Under the pieces are notes generated by a model. That model made no database searches. It was not told the DNA's origin and was given only the letters and a program-made list of their open reading frames with translations. Positions 52,893-61,987 of a stretch of DNA of 64,000 nucleotides are shown here, piece by piece (within the stretch, counting starts at the first letter, position 1; each line of letters begins with the position of its first letter). This DNA is from Polynucleobacter yangtzensis (GTDB lineage Bacteria; Pseudomonadota; Gammaproteobacteria; Burkholderiales; Burkholderiaceae). A program made the position numbers and the translations under genes. The stretch covers positions 241,780-305,779 of the forward strand of contig NZ_LOJI01000040.1 of the NCBI RefSeq assembly GCF_001595965.1, given 5' to 3'.

Positions 52893-53753
52893 ATGTTGGA
52901 TGAGCTGATTCGGAAAACGATTCGAGAAATGGTGGGCGGTAGCGGCCCACCAGTAGCATTCTTAGCCCCCAAAGGTGATCGTGGTTTATTTGGCCCCGAA
53001 TCAATAGCCTGGAAGGTACATGCAGACTTTATTTCCATGATGATTGGCGGTATCAGCTCATTGATTTTGCAGGCTCTGCATCCACAAGCCTTAGCCGGAG
53101 TTTGGGATCACTCCTCATTTAGAAAAGACTTAAAGGGTCGCCTTGGTAGAACGGCCTTTTTTATTGCAGCTACTACATACGGTCCTACCGATATGGCAGA
53201 CAACATCATTCAGAAGGTTAATCAGATTCATACCAAAATTACTGGCCTCGATGAATTTGGAAAACCATACTCAGCCACTGATCCACATTTACTAGCTTGG
53301 GTGCATCTCACAGAAACGCGCAGCTTCATGAGCTCTTTTGAGGTTTATCGTAAGGAAAAATTAAGCCCAAAAGAGAAAGATCAATATTTTTTAGAAATGA
53401 AATCTCTTGGCGAAAGAATGGGCGCCACTGGTATTCCAAACACTTATGCGGAGACTGAGAGCGCCATTAAAGCCTACATACCAGAGCTCTATTTTGGCGA
53501 CCGAGCTAAAAGCATTATTGATTTGCTCGATCATTTCCCAAGCAATGTAGCAGCTAAACCCTTTATCAAACTCATTAGTCGTGCAGGGTTTCTGAATCTT
53601 CCTGACTGGGTGTACCCGATTATTAAAAAACCAACGCCCACTTATTTAGAGCGTCTTGCAGTTCGGAAGAGTATCGACCTCATCGCATACCCTGTGCGTG
53701 AAGCCCTGAAGGATGGGGTTGCTGCCCATTCCCTTCGTAGAGTTTATGGATGA
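52893..53753 (+). CDS. oxygenase MpaB family protein (DUF2236)
   Basis: A 286-residue protein of the DUF2236 family. The characteristic MIGGISSLILQALHPQALAGVWDHSSFRKDLKGRLGRTAFFIAATTYGPTDMADNIIQKVNQIH includes conserved His and Arg residues proposed to bind a haem-like cofactor in fungal MpaB and bacterial latex-clearing relatives. HLLAWVHLTETRSFM is another signature. It lies four bases after the LON-domain gene and 17 bases before a DUF4149 gene, so an operon is likely. The reaction is unknown here. Confidence 0.8.
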   Translation: MLDELIRKTIREMVGGSGPPVAFLAPKGDRGLFGPESIAWKVHADFISMMIGGISSLILQALHPQALAGVWDHSSFRKDLKGRLGRTAFFIAATTYGPTDMADNIIQKVNQIHTKITGLDEFGKPYSATDPHLLAWVHLTETRSFMSSFEVYRKEKLSPKEKDQYFLEMKSLGERMGATGIPNTYAETESAIKAYIPELYFGDRAKSIIDLLDHFPSNVAAKPFIKLISRAGFLNLPDWVYPIIKKPTPTYLERLAVRKSIDLIAYPVREALKDGVAAHSLRRVYG

Positions 53754-53770
53754 TTTTTTAGAAAGTGAAC

Positions 53771-54148
53771 ATGATGACTAATTACCTCTTGTCCGGCATG
53801 GTTGGCATCATGCTGTTTTTTACAGTAGTTGTTGCGCCAACCGTTTTTAAAGTTTTGCCAGTGGAATGGTCAAGCAAATATGTTAGAAACTTTTTCCCAA
53901 AGTATTACGCTACTCTGGGTCTCGTCACCCTAATTTGCATCTTTACCGAACAAGACTCAAGCAACAAATTATTGCTTGCAATCTGCGCGGCATTATTTGC
54001 TTTTACTCTGTTTTATCTCACCGGAAAAATTAATCACGCCAAAGATAGCGGTCAAAATAGACAGTTTCATGTGCTTCATGGCGCCAGCGTTGTCATCAAC
54101 CTATTCCAACTCGTTTCTTTTATCTATCTTTTGGTGATCTCATCATGA
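53771..54148 (+). CDS. DUF4149 family membrane protein
   Basis: A 125-residue inner-membrane protein with about four helices. GIMLFFTVVVAPTVFKVLPVEWSSKYVRNFFPKYYATLGLVTLI is the DUF4149 opening, and FHVLHGASVVINLFQLVSFIYLL the end. An ATG at 53771 is chosen over GTG at 53765. Its stop overlaps the next start as ATGA, so the two are translationally coupled. Confidence 0.75.
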   Translation: MMTNYLLSGMVGIMLFFTVVVAPTVFKVLPVEWSSKYVRNFFPKYYATLGLVTLICIFTEQDSSNKLLLAICAALFAFTLFYLTGKINHAKDSGQNRQFHVLHGASVVINLFQLVSFIYLLVISS

Positions 54149-54477
54149 AAATACGAAATCTAATTTATTTTGCCTTGCTATCCATAATCATTGCAGGCCC
54201 GGTCAGCGCTCAGACCAATGCAGGCAAATCTTTGAACCCAAGCTATGTTGAAAGCTGTATTCAAAGCCAGGTTCAGGCACATCAGAAGATTAAGGAGATT
54301 GCCCCAAATGATTTCCGAGCGTATTGCGAATGCACTGCGAAACAACTCGTGAGCAATCTTAGCTCGACGCAATTAGAAGAATTGAGCAAAGGTAATAAAT
54401 CACCAAGATGGCTTAAATCTGCAGAAGATTCAGCCAGTAAAGCCTGTCTTAAACCCGGGTCTACTACTCAGACTTAG
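54145..54477 (+). CDS. small secreted protein with three cysteines
   Basis: A 110-residue exported protein. A signal peptide covers about 1-22 (IIIAGPVSAQ). The mature part NPSYVESCIQSQVQAHQKIKEIAPNDFRAYCECTAKQLVSNLSS has a C-x23-C-E-C pattern and a later SKACLKPG cysteine, probably disulfide-bonded in the periplasm. No named family is recognised. Coupled to the upstream DUF4149 gene; overlaps the next convergent gene by 14 bases. Confidence 0.6.
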   Translation: MKIRNLIYFALLSIIIAGPVSAQTNAGKSLNPSYVESCIQSQVQAHQKIKEIAPNDFRAYCECTAKQLVSNLSSTQLEELSKGNKSPRWLKSAEDSASKACLKPGSTTQT

Positions 54478-54640
54478 GCTCATCAGAATTCGTTGCTGGG
54501 CTTTTATCTTTGGCTGACTGCAAATTCAGGCTAGGGGCTGCCATTTTTTCACCATCCCAAACTTGGCCACACCAACACTCACCCGCATCATTAATAATGC
54601 AGACGCCTGATCCACAGCAACGCTTATCTGGAGATTTCAT
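54464..54640 (-). CDS. short cysteine-rich protein
   Basis: A 58-residue protein with a compact cysteine cluster, KRCCGSGVCIINDAGECWCGQVWDG, followed by a hydrophilic tail. The six closely spaced cysteines suggest a metal or iron-sulfur site. The ATG at 54640 has an AAAGG seven bases upstream; the longer frame to 54709 has none. The motif recurs in Burkholderiales hypothetical proteins in my recollection, but no function is known. Confidence 0.6.
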   Translation of the reverse strand: MKSPDKRCCGSGVCIINDAGECWCGQVWDGEKMAAPSLNLQSAKDKSPATNSDEPKSE

Positions 54641-54770
54641 AATCAAGCCTTTGTTAAGAGAACGAATATTGTGTAAGTTGTTTTGGTTCTGATGGCCTCC
54701 ACAACACAAATAGGAATTAACGCTATTCTAGAGTTTTTATTCAATTAGCGCTTACCGTCAAACCCCCTCA

Positions 54771-55400
54771 ATGAAGCAAAGCTCGTTATTTCGTGCAGAT
54801 CCAATGCAGTCTAGGCAGAACCTATTACCTAAGGATGGGGCTGCCCATTACTACCCAGAATTTATAAGTCACCACAGTAGCGCTAAATTAATGACACAAC
54901 TCGTAGAGTCACTGCCCTGGGAGGAAGATCGATTATTGATGTTCGGTAAAGTGGTAACCACTCGTCGAAAAGTAGTTTGGATTGGTGACCCTAAATGTGA
55001 CTATACCTATTCTGGAATCAAGAGACAGTCCCAAAAATGGACTGCCGAACTACTCTTGGTTAAGGGTCAACTTGAGGATCTCACGAAGTCAAAATTTAAT
55101 TCCTGCTTACTCAATCTCTATCATGATGGCCTTGATGGCATGGGCTGGCATAGCGATGATGAAAAAGAATTGGATGCAAAATCGCCCATTGCCTCCCTTA
55201 GTCTTGGCGCCACACGAAAGTTTGCTTTTCGACATAAGAAAGACAAAACAACACACTCTCTTTTATTAGAAAATGGCAGCGCTCTCATCATGCATTCCCC
55301 CACCCAAGAGCATTGGCACCATGCCCTACTTAAAACCAAAAAGATTGATGAACCTCGGATTAATCTGACCTTCAGAAATATTACTCCCAATGACCAGTAA
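54771..55400 (+). CDS. AlkB-like 2OG-Fe(II) DNA/RNA demethylase
   Basis: A 209-residue protein of the AlkB (2OG-FeII_Oxy) family that repairs alkylated bases by oxidative demethylation. NSCLLNLYHDGLDGMGWHSDDEKEL contains the H-x-D iron ligands, and the distal His and 2OG Arg are in SALIMHSPTQEHWHHALLKTKKIDEPRINLTFRNI. It resembles the AlkB homologues of the ABH2/3 type. It overlaps the next gene by 11 bases. Confidence 0.88.
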   Translation: MKQSSLFRADPMQSRQNLLPKDGAAHYYPEFISHHSSAKLMTQLVESLPWEEDRLLMFGKVVTTRRKVVWIGDPKCDYTYSGIKRQSQKWTAELLLVKGQLEDLTKSKFNSCLLNLYHDGLDGMGWHSDDEKELDAKSPIASLSLGATRKFAFRHKKDKTTHSLLLENGSALIMHSPTQEHWHHALLKTKKIDEPRINLTFRNITPNDQ

Positions 55401-56394
55401 AACCCACTCAAAGCAGATCAGTATTGCCATCATCGGCGCAGGTATTTCTGGCCTCAGCTGCGCTACTCGTTTACAAAAACTTGGGTTTGAGGTTGAGGTC
55501 TATGAGAAAAGTCGCGGAGTTAGTGGGCGCATGAGCACTCGCAATGGAGATGGTTGGAATGCAGACCATGGAGCTCAATATTTCACAGCAAGAGATCCCC
55601 TTTTCATTGAAGAGCTTAATCACTGGATTCAGAGTGAAGCAGCGAGTATCTGGAATCCATGTCTAAAAGTTTATAAACAAGGCCAGTGGCACGACAGTAT
55701 CAGCTCTGAAAATCGCTATGTTGGCACCCCCAATATGACTGCGCCGGGAAAATTTTTAGCCAGAAATCTCTCTATCCAGCTCAACCAAACTATTGATCAA
55801 ATTGCCATTAAAAAAGGTAAATGGTCACTGCATAGCATAGAGGGAGGTGACATTCAGAAAAAATTTGACTGGCTTGTTTTAGCGCTACCTGCGCCTCAGG
55901 CATTAGCCCTCACGCAACAAATGGACTTGAAAATTAAGGGCTGGGTATCAAATGCCAATATGCAGGGCTGCTGGACCGTGATTGTTAGTCCTAATCAAAA
56001 TCTCAATACTGATTTTGATGCTGCGTTTGTCAATAACGAGATCATTAGTTGGATTTCTAGGAATAACTCTAAGCCAAATCGTATCGGTCGTGAAGTATGG
56101 ATAATTCACGCCAATCCTCAATGGAGCCAGGAATGGATTGAGTTAGATAGGGATGCAGCAGCAAAACTGATTCTAGATTGTGCAAAAAAACTTGGTCTAG
56201 ACTTTGGTGACTCTAAAGTCTCTATACATCGCTGGCGTTACGCAAGTGGCCACGTTAATCCTGCCTCCTGCCCCATCATCAATCAAGATCTCAAGTTAGG
56301 ATTTTGTGGTGACTGGCTTCGCGGAGGAAGGGTCGAGGGCGCCTGGCTGAGTGGCTATGAACTAGCCTCCCAAATTGAAATACTTCAGAAATAA
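55390..56394 (+). CDS. FAD-dependent oxidoreductase (renalase/amine-oxidase type)
   Basis: A 334-residue flavoprotein. The FAD loop is IAIIGAGISGLSCATRLQKLGFEVEVYEKSRGVSGRMSTRN at residues 12-50, and DHGAQYFTARDP follows as in renalase-like proteins. The end FCGDWLRGGRVEGAWLSGYELA is the FAD-tail motif. Bacterial members include Rossmann-type oxidases of unknown substrate. Start overlaps the AlkB gene. Confidence 0.83.
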   Translation: MTSKTHSKQISIAIIGAGISGLSCATRLQKLGFEVEVYEKSRGVSGRMSTRNGDGWNADHGAQYFTARDPLFIEELNHWIQSEAASIWNPCLKVYKQGQWHDSISSENRYVGTPNMTAPGKFLARNLSIQLNQTIDQIAIKKGKWSLHSIEGGDIQKKFDWLVLALPAPQALALTQQMDLKIKGWVSNANMQGCWTVIVSPNQNLNTDFDAAFVNNEIISWISRNNSKPNRIGREVWIIHANPQWSQEWIELDRDAAAKLILDCAKKLGLDFGDSKVSIHRWRYASGHVNPASCPIINQDLKLGFCGDWLRGGRVEGAWLSGYELASQIEILQK

Positions 56395-56417
56395 TCTATT
56401 ACCCAAAGGGAAAAAAG

Positions 56418-56807
56418 ATGGCTATAGCATGTATTGAATTAAAAGATCTTAAACTGCAAACGCAAATCGGGACCTATGGTCCAGGCGCTATTATTCCAAA
56501 ACAGCATCTTCTCGACTTAACTCTTTGGATAGATCCAAAACTTGTGCTTATCGCAGAAGATGCCATGGAAAATGTATTTGACTATGACCCCTTAGTCGTT
56601 GAGATTGATCGATTAGCAGGCGATGGTCATTATGAAACGCAAGAAAGACTGATGACTCGAATCGCTCAAGCCTGCTCTAAATACCCCGAAATTGAGTCTC
56701 TTGAAATTGGACTCAGAAAACTGCCTGTATGCGCAGGATCTGGTTCACTAGGCGTTCGACTCTCCTTAGACAACACCGCCCTCAGGAGCATGAGGGATAA
56801 GAGCTGA
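56418..56807 (+). CDS. dihydroneopterin aldolase-like protein (FolB family)
   Basis: A 129-residue protein of the FolB/T-fold family. FDYDPLVVEIDRLAGDGHYETQERLMTRIAQAC carries the catalytic Glu (YETQE), and EIGLRKLPVCAGSGSLGVRLSLD the conserved Lys of the pterin site. The N-terminal LKLQTQIGTYGPGAIIPKQHLLDLTLWID is typical. FolB converts dihydroneopterin in folate synthesis; a FolX-type epimerase activity is also possible. It is 23 bases after the flavoprotein gene, with AAAGGGAAAAAAG upstream. Confidence 0.78.
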   Translation: MAIACIELKDLKLQTQIGTYGPGAIIPKQHLLDLTLWIDPKLVLIAEDAMENVFDYDPLVVEIDRLAGDGHYETQERLMTRIAQACSKYPEIESLEIGLRKLPVCAGSGSLGVRLSLDNTALRSMRDKS

Positions 56808-56920
56808 CTAACGTAAATTAGCTCGTATGAAACTGAGAATCTCATCATAAAGCTCTCGAATTTTGCGGACTAATTTCATATGTCCACCATCTTAAGCGAT
56901 TCTCTTTAAAATTAATCATC

Positions 56921-57493
56921 ATGAAAATTTTCTTCTACTTCTTTATAGGTGCATTACTTGCCATTGTCGCCATGCCAGCAAGTGCAAACCTTGCAAGTAG
57001 CCTTAGCGATGGACAGCATGTTTTACTGATGCGTCATGCTGATGCGCCTGGCTATGGAGATCCTGCGGGCTATCAACTAGATAGGTGCTCTACCCAAAGA
57101 AATCTGGGTGATCGAGGCAAGAAGCAGGCAATACTGATAGGCCAGTGGTTGAGTAATCAAGGGATTACTTCTGCAAAAGTGTTGAGCAGCCCCTGGTGTC
57201 GCTGTATTGACACTGCAAAACTACTGAACAAGGGGCAAGTTACCATCGCCCCCGCACTCGGCTCTTTCTTTGACGATATGAGCATGGAAAAAGAGCAAAC
57301 TCGAAATCTAGAAAAACTCATTCAAGCTCAGTTAAACGAGAATCCCAAGAAACCCATCATCCTAGTCACACACCACGTGAATATCCAAGCCTTTACTGGG
57401 AAAGTTGTTAACGTTGGTGATATGGTGCTAGCTAAAGTAGATAAAAATGGCAAGTTCTTATCTCAACAAATCTATCCAAGCCCTAGCTTTTAA
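56921..57493 (+). CDS. exported histidine phosphatase superfamily protein
   Basis: A 190-residue protein with a signal peptide (about 1-22). The catalytic RHG-type motif is LLMRHADAPGYGDP (His-Ala here), with SSPWCRCIDTAKLL and ILVTHHVNIQAFTG as the later residues. The domain resembles phosphoglycerate-mutase-like phosphatases. RHA instead of RHG is a known variant. Substrate unknown; periplasmic. Confidence 0.75.
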   Translation: MKIFFYFFIGALLAIVAMPASANLASSLSDGQHVLLMRHADAPGYGDPAGYQLDRCSTQRNLGDRGKKQAILIGQWLSNQGITSAKVLSSPWCRCIDTAKLLNKGQVTIAPALGSFFDDMSMEKEQTRNLEKLIQAQLNENPKKPIILVTHHVNIQAFTGKVVNVGDMVLAKVDKNGKFLSQQIYPSPSF

Positions 57494-57525
57494 TTTTTTA
57501 AATGACAGTCGCTTGCACCCAGAGC

Positions 57526-59415
57526 TTATTTAATGCCCATAGCCTTAGGGCATAACTCTTTGCTTTCAGGATTTGCTCTCCACTCTTTAAAGCAAGCGCT
57601 ATCCATATCCAGAGCTAAAGGGGCTGCCTCATCCCAACGACGGCTAGCAATTAAACGTTCCTGATCAATGTATACGGTGTTATTGGCATGCGTTGTGAAA
57701 TCAACCAGGTGAGCAAGCTCTTTTTTAGGCGCAATATTCGGTGGATAGTAGCCCACTTCAGGGGTCAAGGCATAAACAGCACTATCACCAATATCACGAT
57801 GTTCGCCACCAATGTAGTTAGCCACCAAAGTGTAAGCCTGAGCATACTTCGCAATGTTGTACCACATCGACATCCCCTTATTGCTAGCATCTAGCACCAC
57901 ACCTTTTGGTATATCAACAGGCCCACCATAATCTTTTTGGTTATAAGCAGTGGGTACCAATATGAGGTCTGCTCGGTAGATGCCATACATTTGAGTTAAC
58001 TCTGGAATACGCACTTCATCATCCAACATGATTGCAATATTGCCAAAATCAGAGGTTCTAATAATAGGGAGCTCGTCTCCTGCAGTTGCCCAAGATTTTT
58101 CAACATCATTTAAATGCGACTTACGATAGAGGCCAACTTGTGCACCAGTTCCATTAAATAGAATGGCAGTTTCATAGTACTTGTCACCCCTTTTCTCAGG
58201 CATAGAAAATAAAACGTAAGAGCTATATTTCTTTGCCAAACTTGCAGCCATCTGATAGCTCTTGCCATTGAGCTCTTCTGCGTATTGGGCTACGTTACTT
58301 TTATTCAGACCTACAGGCCCCAAGAATGAGTTAAATGGTAGAACTGTTAAGTTAAAAACGCCAGAACGCTCCCGAATAAGTTGATCAACCTTTTTATAGT
58401 TTTCATCAACATTACCTAGCTTAGGCTCGTATTGGATCAGCGCAGCTGAAACCTGTTTTGGGGCATAGGTTGCAGCCCCATCATCTGGATAACGGTAATT
58501 ATTAATATCTTGATACAGCTCCGGACGACGATGTTTAAACCAGTATGATTTTTGATCGCTCTTCTTAGCAAGATTAATCGTTGCGTAAATAGTTTGTGGT
58601 TTGGTTGGGTTGGCTGGCGAAGATAGAGGCGCTGAAATTAGGCGCTTACCTGAGTTATCCCAAATGGATGAGGCTCCATCAAAAAAATCAATCTGCACTG
58701 GACCAAATCCCTCAGATCCAGTCGAATTACTTGAAATCACATTTGATGCCATCCAACTCACTGCGGTTGACATATTGGCCATCGTTGAATGATTTGTATA
58801 GCTCGCAGCATAAATACTAGCCATCTTATTAGAGCCAATTGGTTGCGCCACAATATCTGCGCCTCTTAATACCGGCAGCAGAAGATTCTGAAGATTAGTA
58901 TCATCAAAGCAAATTACTAATCCAATGCGGCCAATATCCGTATCAAATACAGGAAAACCTAATTTACCCGGGGTTACTGCAACACCCTCACCAGTTGCCA
59001 AGGTATTTTTATGGTACTTGCCGATGTACCCCTTTGGCCCGATTAATACTGCAGCGTTATAGATTTTTTTGGTAATTAAATCTTTCTCCATCATGCCTAC
59101 CACTACATAGACATTGTATTGTTGGGTTACTTTTGAAAGTGCGGCTGTAGTTTTGCCAGGCACTGTATCTGCATAAGGCATCAGAGATTTTGCATCCGTG
59201 TAAGCAAATCCAGTTGTAGCACCTTCAGGCAAGACAATTAACTTTGCGCCATTTTTGGCTGCAACTGTAACCGCATCTACTATTCCAGGAAGGTTTACAT
59301 CAAAACCAGGTGATTTTGCAGCAAACTCAACAGCGGCAACTTTAATCTCTTTTGCTTGTACGGCAAATGGCAGGAAGGTAAATGCTGCGAGTAAAAATGC
59401 TGGGATTTTGGTCAT
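57526..59415 (-). CDS. secreted tandem nitrilase-superfamily protein with a degenerate second domain
   Basis: A 629-residue exported protein (signal peptide about 1-21). Domain 1 (about 23-290) keeps the carbon-nitrogen hydrolase triad: E64 in VLPEG, K136 in GKYHKN, C169 in GLVICFDD. Domain 2 (about 320-600) has the same fold signatures, but the triad is Phe361 (LPFNSFLG), Lys432 (LYRKSHL) and Met463 (IAIMLDDE); two residues are lost. A periplasmic amide hydrolase with a second regulatory or structural domain is inferred; biotinidase/vanin-like relations are possible but not claimed. Confidence 0.8.
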   Translation of the reverse strand: MTKIPAFLLAAFTFLPFAVQAKEIKVAAVEFAAKSPGFDVNLPGIVDAVTVAAKNGAKLIVLPEGATTGFAYTDAKSLMPYADTVPGKTTAALSKVTQQYNVYVVVGMMEKDLITKKIYNAAVLIGPKGYIGKYHKNTLATGEGVAVTPGKLGFPVFDTDIGRIGLVICFDDTNLQNLLLPVLRGADIVAQPIGSNKMASIYAASYTNHSTMANMSTAVSWMASNVISSNSTGSEGFGPVQIDFFDGASSIWDNSGKRLISAPLSSPANPTKPQTIYATINLAKKSDQKSYWFKHRRPELYQDINNYRYPDDGAATYAPKQVSAALIQYEPKLGNVDENYKKVDQLIRERSGVFNLTVLPFNSFLGPVGLNKSNVAQYAEELNGKSYQMAASLAKKYSSYVLFSMPEKRGDKYYETAILFNGTGAQVGLYRKSHLNDVEKSWATAGDELPIIRTSDFGNIAIMLDDEVRIPELTQMYGIYRADLILVPTAYNQKDYGGPVDIPKGVVLDASNKGMSMWYNIAKYAQAYTLVANYIGGEHRDIGDSAVYALTPEVGYYPPNIAPKKELAHLVDFTTHANNTVYIDQERLIASRRWDEAAPLALDMDSACFKEWRANPESKELCPKAMGIK

Positions 59416-59493
59416 GAATAAGCCTTAAATATGAGCTAGAAACAGTTAATGAACAATATCCAAATTGTAACGGCTAGATGTTTCTTCAGCGGT

Positions 59494-59520
59494 TAAAAGC
59501 CAACCCGAGGGCTGGCTTTA
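59494..59520 (-). terminator. intrinsic terminator downstream of tRNA-Gly
   Basis: Stem AAAGCCA/TGGCTTT with an inner CCC/GGG; on the minus strand it is followed by a T-run. It lies 92 bases beyond the tRNA-Gly 3' end and upstream of the nitrilase gene. Confidence 0.6.
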
Positions 59521-59611
59521 TCCATATGTGGTGAATCCACCTAGTATCCCTTTGCTTGATGGACATTCCTTAATGAACAAGCGAGATCTTGTGTAACGCC
59601 TGTTAAGTTTC

Positions 59612-59686
59612 TGGAGCGGGTGAAGGGAGTCGAACCCTCGTCTCTAGCTTGGGAAGCTAGGGTAATAGCCGTTATACGACACCCGC
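59612..59686 (-). tRNA. tRNA-Gly (CCC)
   Basis: The minus strand reads GCGGGTG at the acceptor, pairing with CACCCGC. Anticodon stem CTAGC/GCTAG encloses loop TTCCCAA, so the anticodon is CCC (codon GGG). The T-stem sequence GAGGGTTCGACTCCCTT is canonical, and CCA is encoded at the 3' end. Cloverleaf stems all close. Confidence 0.93.
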
Positions 59687-59708
59687 AATAGAGACGAGTC
59701 TTATAAAC

Positions 59709-61610
59709 TTAATTCAACAGCAATTGATTCATGCGCTTTACAAAACTGGCTGGATCATTGAGCTGCCCACCCTCTGCTAATAAAGCCTGATCAAATAGGA
59801 GATTAGTCCAATCATCAAAATGCTGATCATCGCTTTTGAGCTTGGATAGCAAAGGATGCTCTGGATTAATCTCCAATATAGGCTTCATATTAGGGGCATT
59901 TTGACCGGCAGCCTTTAGCATCCGCAGCAAGTTGCCAGACAGTTCATTCTCATCTGCAATCAAACAGGCTGGAGAATCCGTTAAGCGAAAGGTCACCCGC
60001 ACATCTTTAGCCTTATCTTCCAAGACTTTTTTCATGCGCTCAACCAAGTCTTTGAATTGCTTCTCAGTTTCCTCATGCTCCTTCTTTTCTTTTTCATCAC
60101 TTAGACTTCCTAAATCCAATCCGCCCTTAGCAACGGATGCTAATTGCTTGCCATCAAACTCAGTAACGAAGGAAAGCATCCACTCATCAACACGGTCAGA
60201 TAACAAGAGGACTTCAACGCCTTTCTTGCGGAAAATCTCTAAATGCGGACTGTTTTTAGCTGCGTTGAAAGTTTCACCCGTGACATAATAAATCTTGTCT
60301 TGGCCTTCTTTCATACGCGAGACATATTCAGCCAAAGATACTGTCTGCTCAGCCGAATCAGTAAGGGTGCTGGCAAAACGAAGGAGCTTGAGAATACGTT
60401 CTTGATTTGCTTGATCTTCGCCAACACCCTCTTTGAGCACTTGGCCAAATTGCGTCCAGAACGTGCGATATTTTTCTTTCTTGGCCTCATCGTCGCTATT
60501 AGCGATCTCTTCAAGCATACTCAGCACTCGCTTGGTAGAGCTTTCGCGAATGACTTTAATATCACGAGACTCTTGCAAGATTTCGCGGGAGACGTTTAGT
60601 GGTAAATCAACTGAATCAATCACGCCCGTGACAAAGCGCAGATACATTGGCATGAGCTTTTCAGCGTCATCCATAATGAAAATGCGTTTGACATACAGCT
60701 TGATACCGCCACGCTTATTGCGATCCCACAAATCAAAAGGGGCTTTGCTCGGCACAAAGAGTAACTGGGTAAATTCACTCCTACCCTCTACCCGATTTAG
60801 CGAATAGCACAATGGATTCTCATAGTCATGAGATAGGTGCTTATAGAATTCGTTGTACTGGTCTTCTGTAATTTCTGACTTATTGCGAGCCCATAATGCT
60901 GACGATTGATTGATACTCTCGAGTTCGTCTTTGACAACCTGCTCTTTTTTATCGGTATCCCACTCCTCTTTACGCATCTGGATCGGCAAGGAAATATGAT
61001 CTGAATACTTACGAATAATTGACTTTAGCTTATAGCTGCTAAGGAAATCATCCTCTCCATCACGTAAATGCAAGGTGATGGATGTACCACGTTGAGGGCG
61101 ATCAATTTGCTCAATCGTAAATTCGCCAGAGCCATCCGATTCCCAACGCACACCATCAGAAGCAGGCAAGCCTGCACGCCGAGTCTCAACGGTAATACGG
61201 TCAGCAACAATAAAGCCAGAGTAAAAGCCTACGCCGAACTGGCCAATGAGGGCTGCATCTTTTTGCTGATCTCCGGATAGCTTAGTAAAGAACTCCTTAG
61301 TCCCAGAACGGGCAATCGTCCCCAGGTTATTGATTACTTCTTCCCGGCTCATACCAATTCCATTATCTGAAATAGTCACCGTTCTAGCAGCTTTATCAAA
61401 TTCAACTTTGATTTTTAGTTCTGGGTCATCGCCATACCAATCAGGGTGAGCAATACCTTCAAAACGCAATTTATCAGCAGCATCAGAAGCGTTTGAGATT
61501 AGCTCACGCAGGAAAATCTCCTTATTGGAATACAAGGAGTGAATCATCAGCTGTAAAAGCTGCTTTACTTCCGCCTGAAAACCTAGGGTTTCTTTAGTCG
61601 TAACAGTCAT
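59709..61610 (-). CDS. htpG: molecular chaperone HtpG (Hsp90)
   Basis: A 633-residue Hsp90 homologue, a cytosolic ATP-dependent chaperone. The N-terminal GHKL ATPase has [17 protein letters not shown] (Asn ligand), [25 protein letters not shown] and [12 protein letters not shown]; middle-domain [26 protein letters not shown] follows, and a C-terminal dimerisation part ends LLLN. Length is that of E. coli HtpG (624). A consensus sigma32 promoter is present 34-61 bases upstream. A 52-codon gene lies just upstream on the same strand. Confidence 0.97.
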   Translation of the reverse strand: MTVTTKETLGFQAEVKQLLQLMIHSLYSNKEIFLRELISNASDAADKLRFEGIAHPDWYGDDPELKIKVEFDKAARTVTISDNGIGMSREEVINNLGTIARSGTKEFFTKLSGDQQKDAALIGQFGVGFYSGFIVADRITVETRRAGLPASDGVRWESDGSGEFTIEQIDRPQRGTSITLHLRDGEDDFLSSYKLKSIIRKYSDHISLPIQMRKEEWDTDKKEQVVKDELESINQSSALWARNKSEITEDQYNEFYKHLSHDYENPLCYSLNRVEGRSEFTQLLFVPSKAPFDLWDRNKRGGIKLYVKRIFIMDDAEKLMPMYLRFVTGVIDSVDLPLNVSREILQESRDIKVIRESSTKRVLSMLEEIANSDDEAKKEKYRTFWTQFGQVLKEGVGEDQANQERILKLLRFASTLTDSAEQTVSLAEYVSRMKEGQDKIYYVTGETFNAAKNSPHLEIFRKKGVEVLLLSDRVDEWMLSFVTEFDGKQLASVAKGGLDLGSLSDEKEKKEHEETEKQFKDLVERMKKVLEDKAKDVRVTFRLTDSPACLIADENELSGNLLRMLKAAGQNAPNMKPILEINPEHPLLSKLKSDDQHFDDWTNLLFDQALLAEGGQLNDPASFVKRMNQLLLN

Positions 61611-61643
61611 TTCAATTTCCCATAGAAAAGATTAACCTCAGTT

Positions 61644-61671
61644 ATTTGGGGATAATTTTTAGTATTTCAAG
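61644..61671 (-). promoter_or_regulatory. sigma32 (RpoH) type promoter of htpG
   Basis: On the minus strand, CTTGAAA (61665-61671), a 13-base spacer and CCCCAAAT (61644-61651). This matches sigma32 consensus CTTGAAA-N(13)-CCCCATnT with one substituted base in the core. It lies 34 bases upstream of the htpG ATG. Confidence 0.82.
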
Positions 61672-61696
61672 ACCTGCAAACTATCCATCTAAGTGG

Positions 61697-61855
61697 CTAC
61701 TCGACTGAAGAATGCCCTTCATCACAAGGGTCTTCCGCAAGAATCTCTTTACGACTCCTTTTTTGAAGATATTCCAAAATCAAGCGCTTGAGCTTAGGCC
61801 TAGTAATGGGCTCCTGGTTATTTTCCTGGAGCTCTAAATGGTCAGTTTCGAGCAT
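61697..61855 (-). CDS. predicted 52-residue charged protein upstream of htpG
   Basis: A 52-codon frame starts MLETDHLELQENNQEPITRP and ends EDPCDEGHSSVE, preceded by GGAG seven bases before the ATG. The middle KLKRLILEYLQKRSRKEILAE is a probable amphipathic helix. No family recognised. It lies between the divergent hsp20 leader and htpG, in the htpG direction. The ribosome site is good and the frame is open, but no homology supports it. Confidence 0.5.
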   Translation of the reverse strand: MLETDHLELQENNQEPITRPKLKRLILEYLQKRSRKEILAEDPCDEGHSSVE

Positions 61856-61909
61856 TTTGCTTTCTCCATGTAATCAGTTAGCTATTAAATTACCTAAAAG
61901 TGACAAAAG

Positions 61910-61941
61910 AAAAATATCCCCAATTTCAATGGGGAATTTTT
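61910..61941. terminator. strong hairpin between the 52-aa gene and hsp20 (terminator-like)
   Basis: Arms AAAAATATCCCCA and TGGGGAATTTTT pair with one bulge across ATTTCAA. Both strands have a following T-run, so it could end transcription either way. No gene reads into it from outside; it may lie in the leader of the 52-aa gene. Confidence 0.5.
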
Positions 61942-61987
61942 GTTCTTTGACTTATACATATGGGCAAAAAAAATGAAATTCAAGCCC

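Noticed and set aside
61788..61976. Rightward 62-codon frame near hsp20
   Set aside because: It is antisense to the 52-codon gene, lacks a ribosome site and reads through the hairpin.
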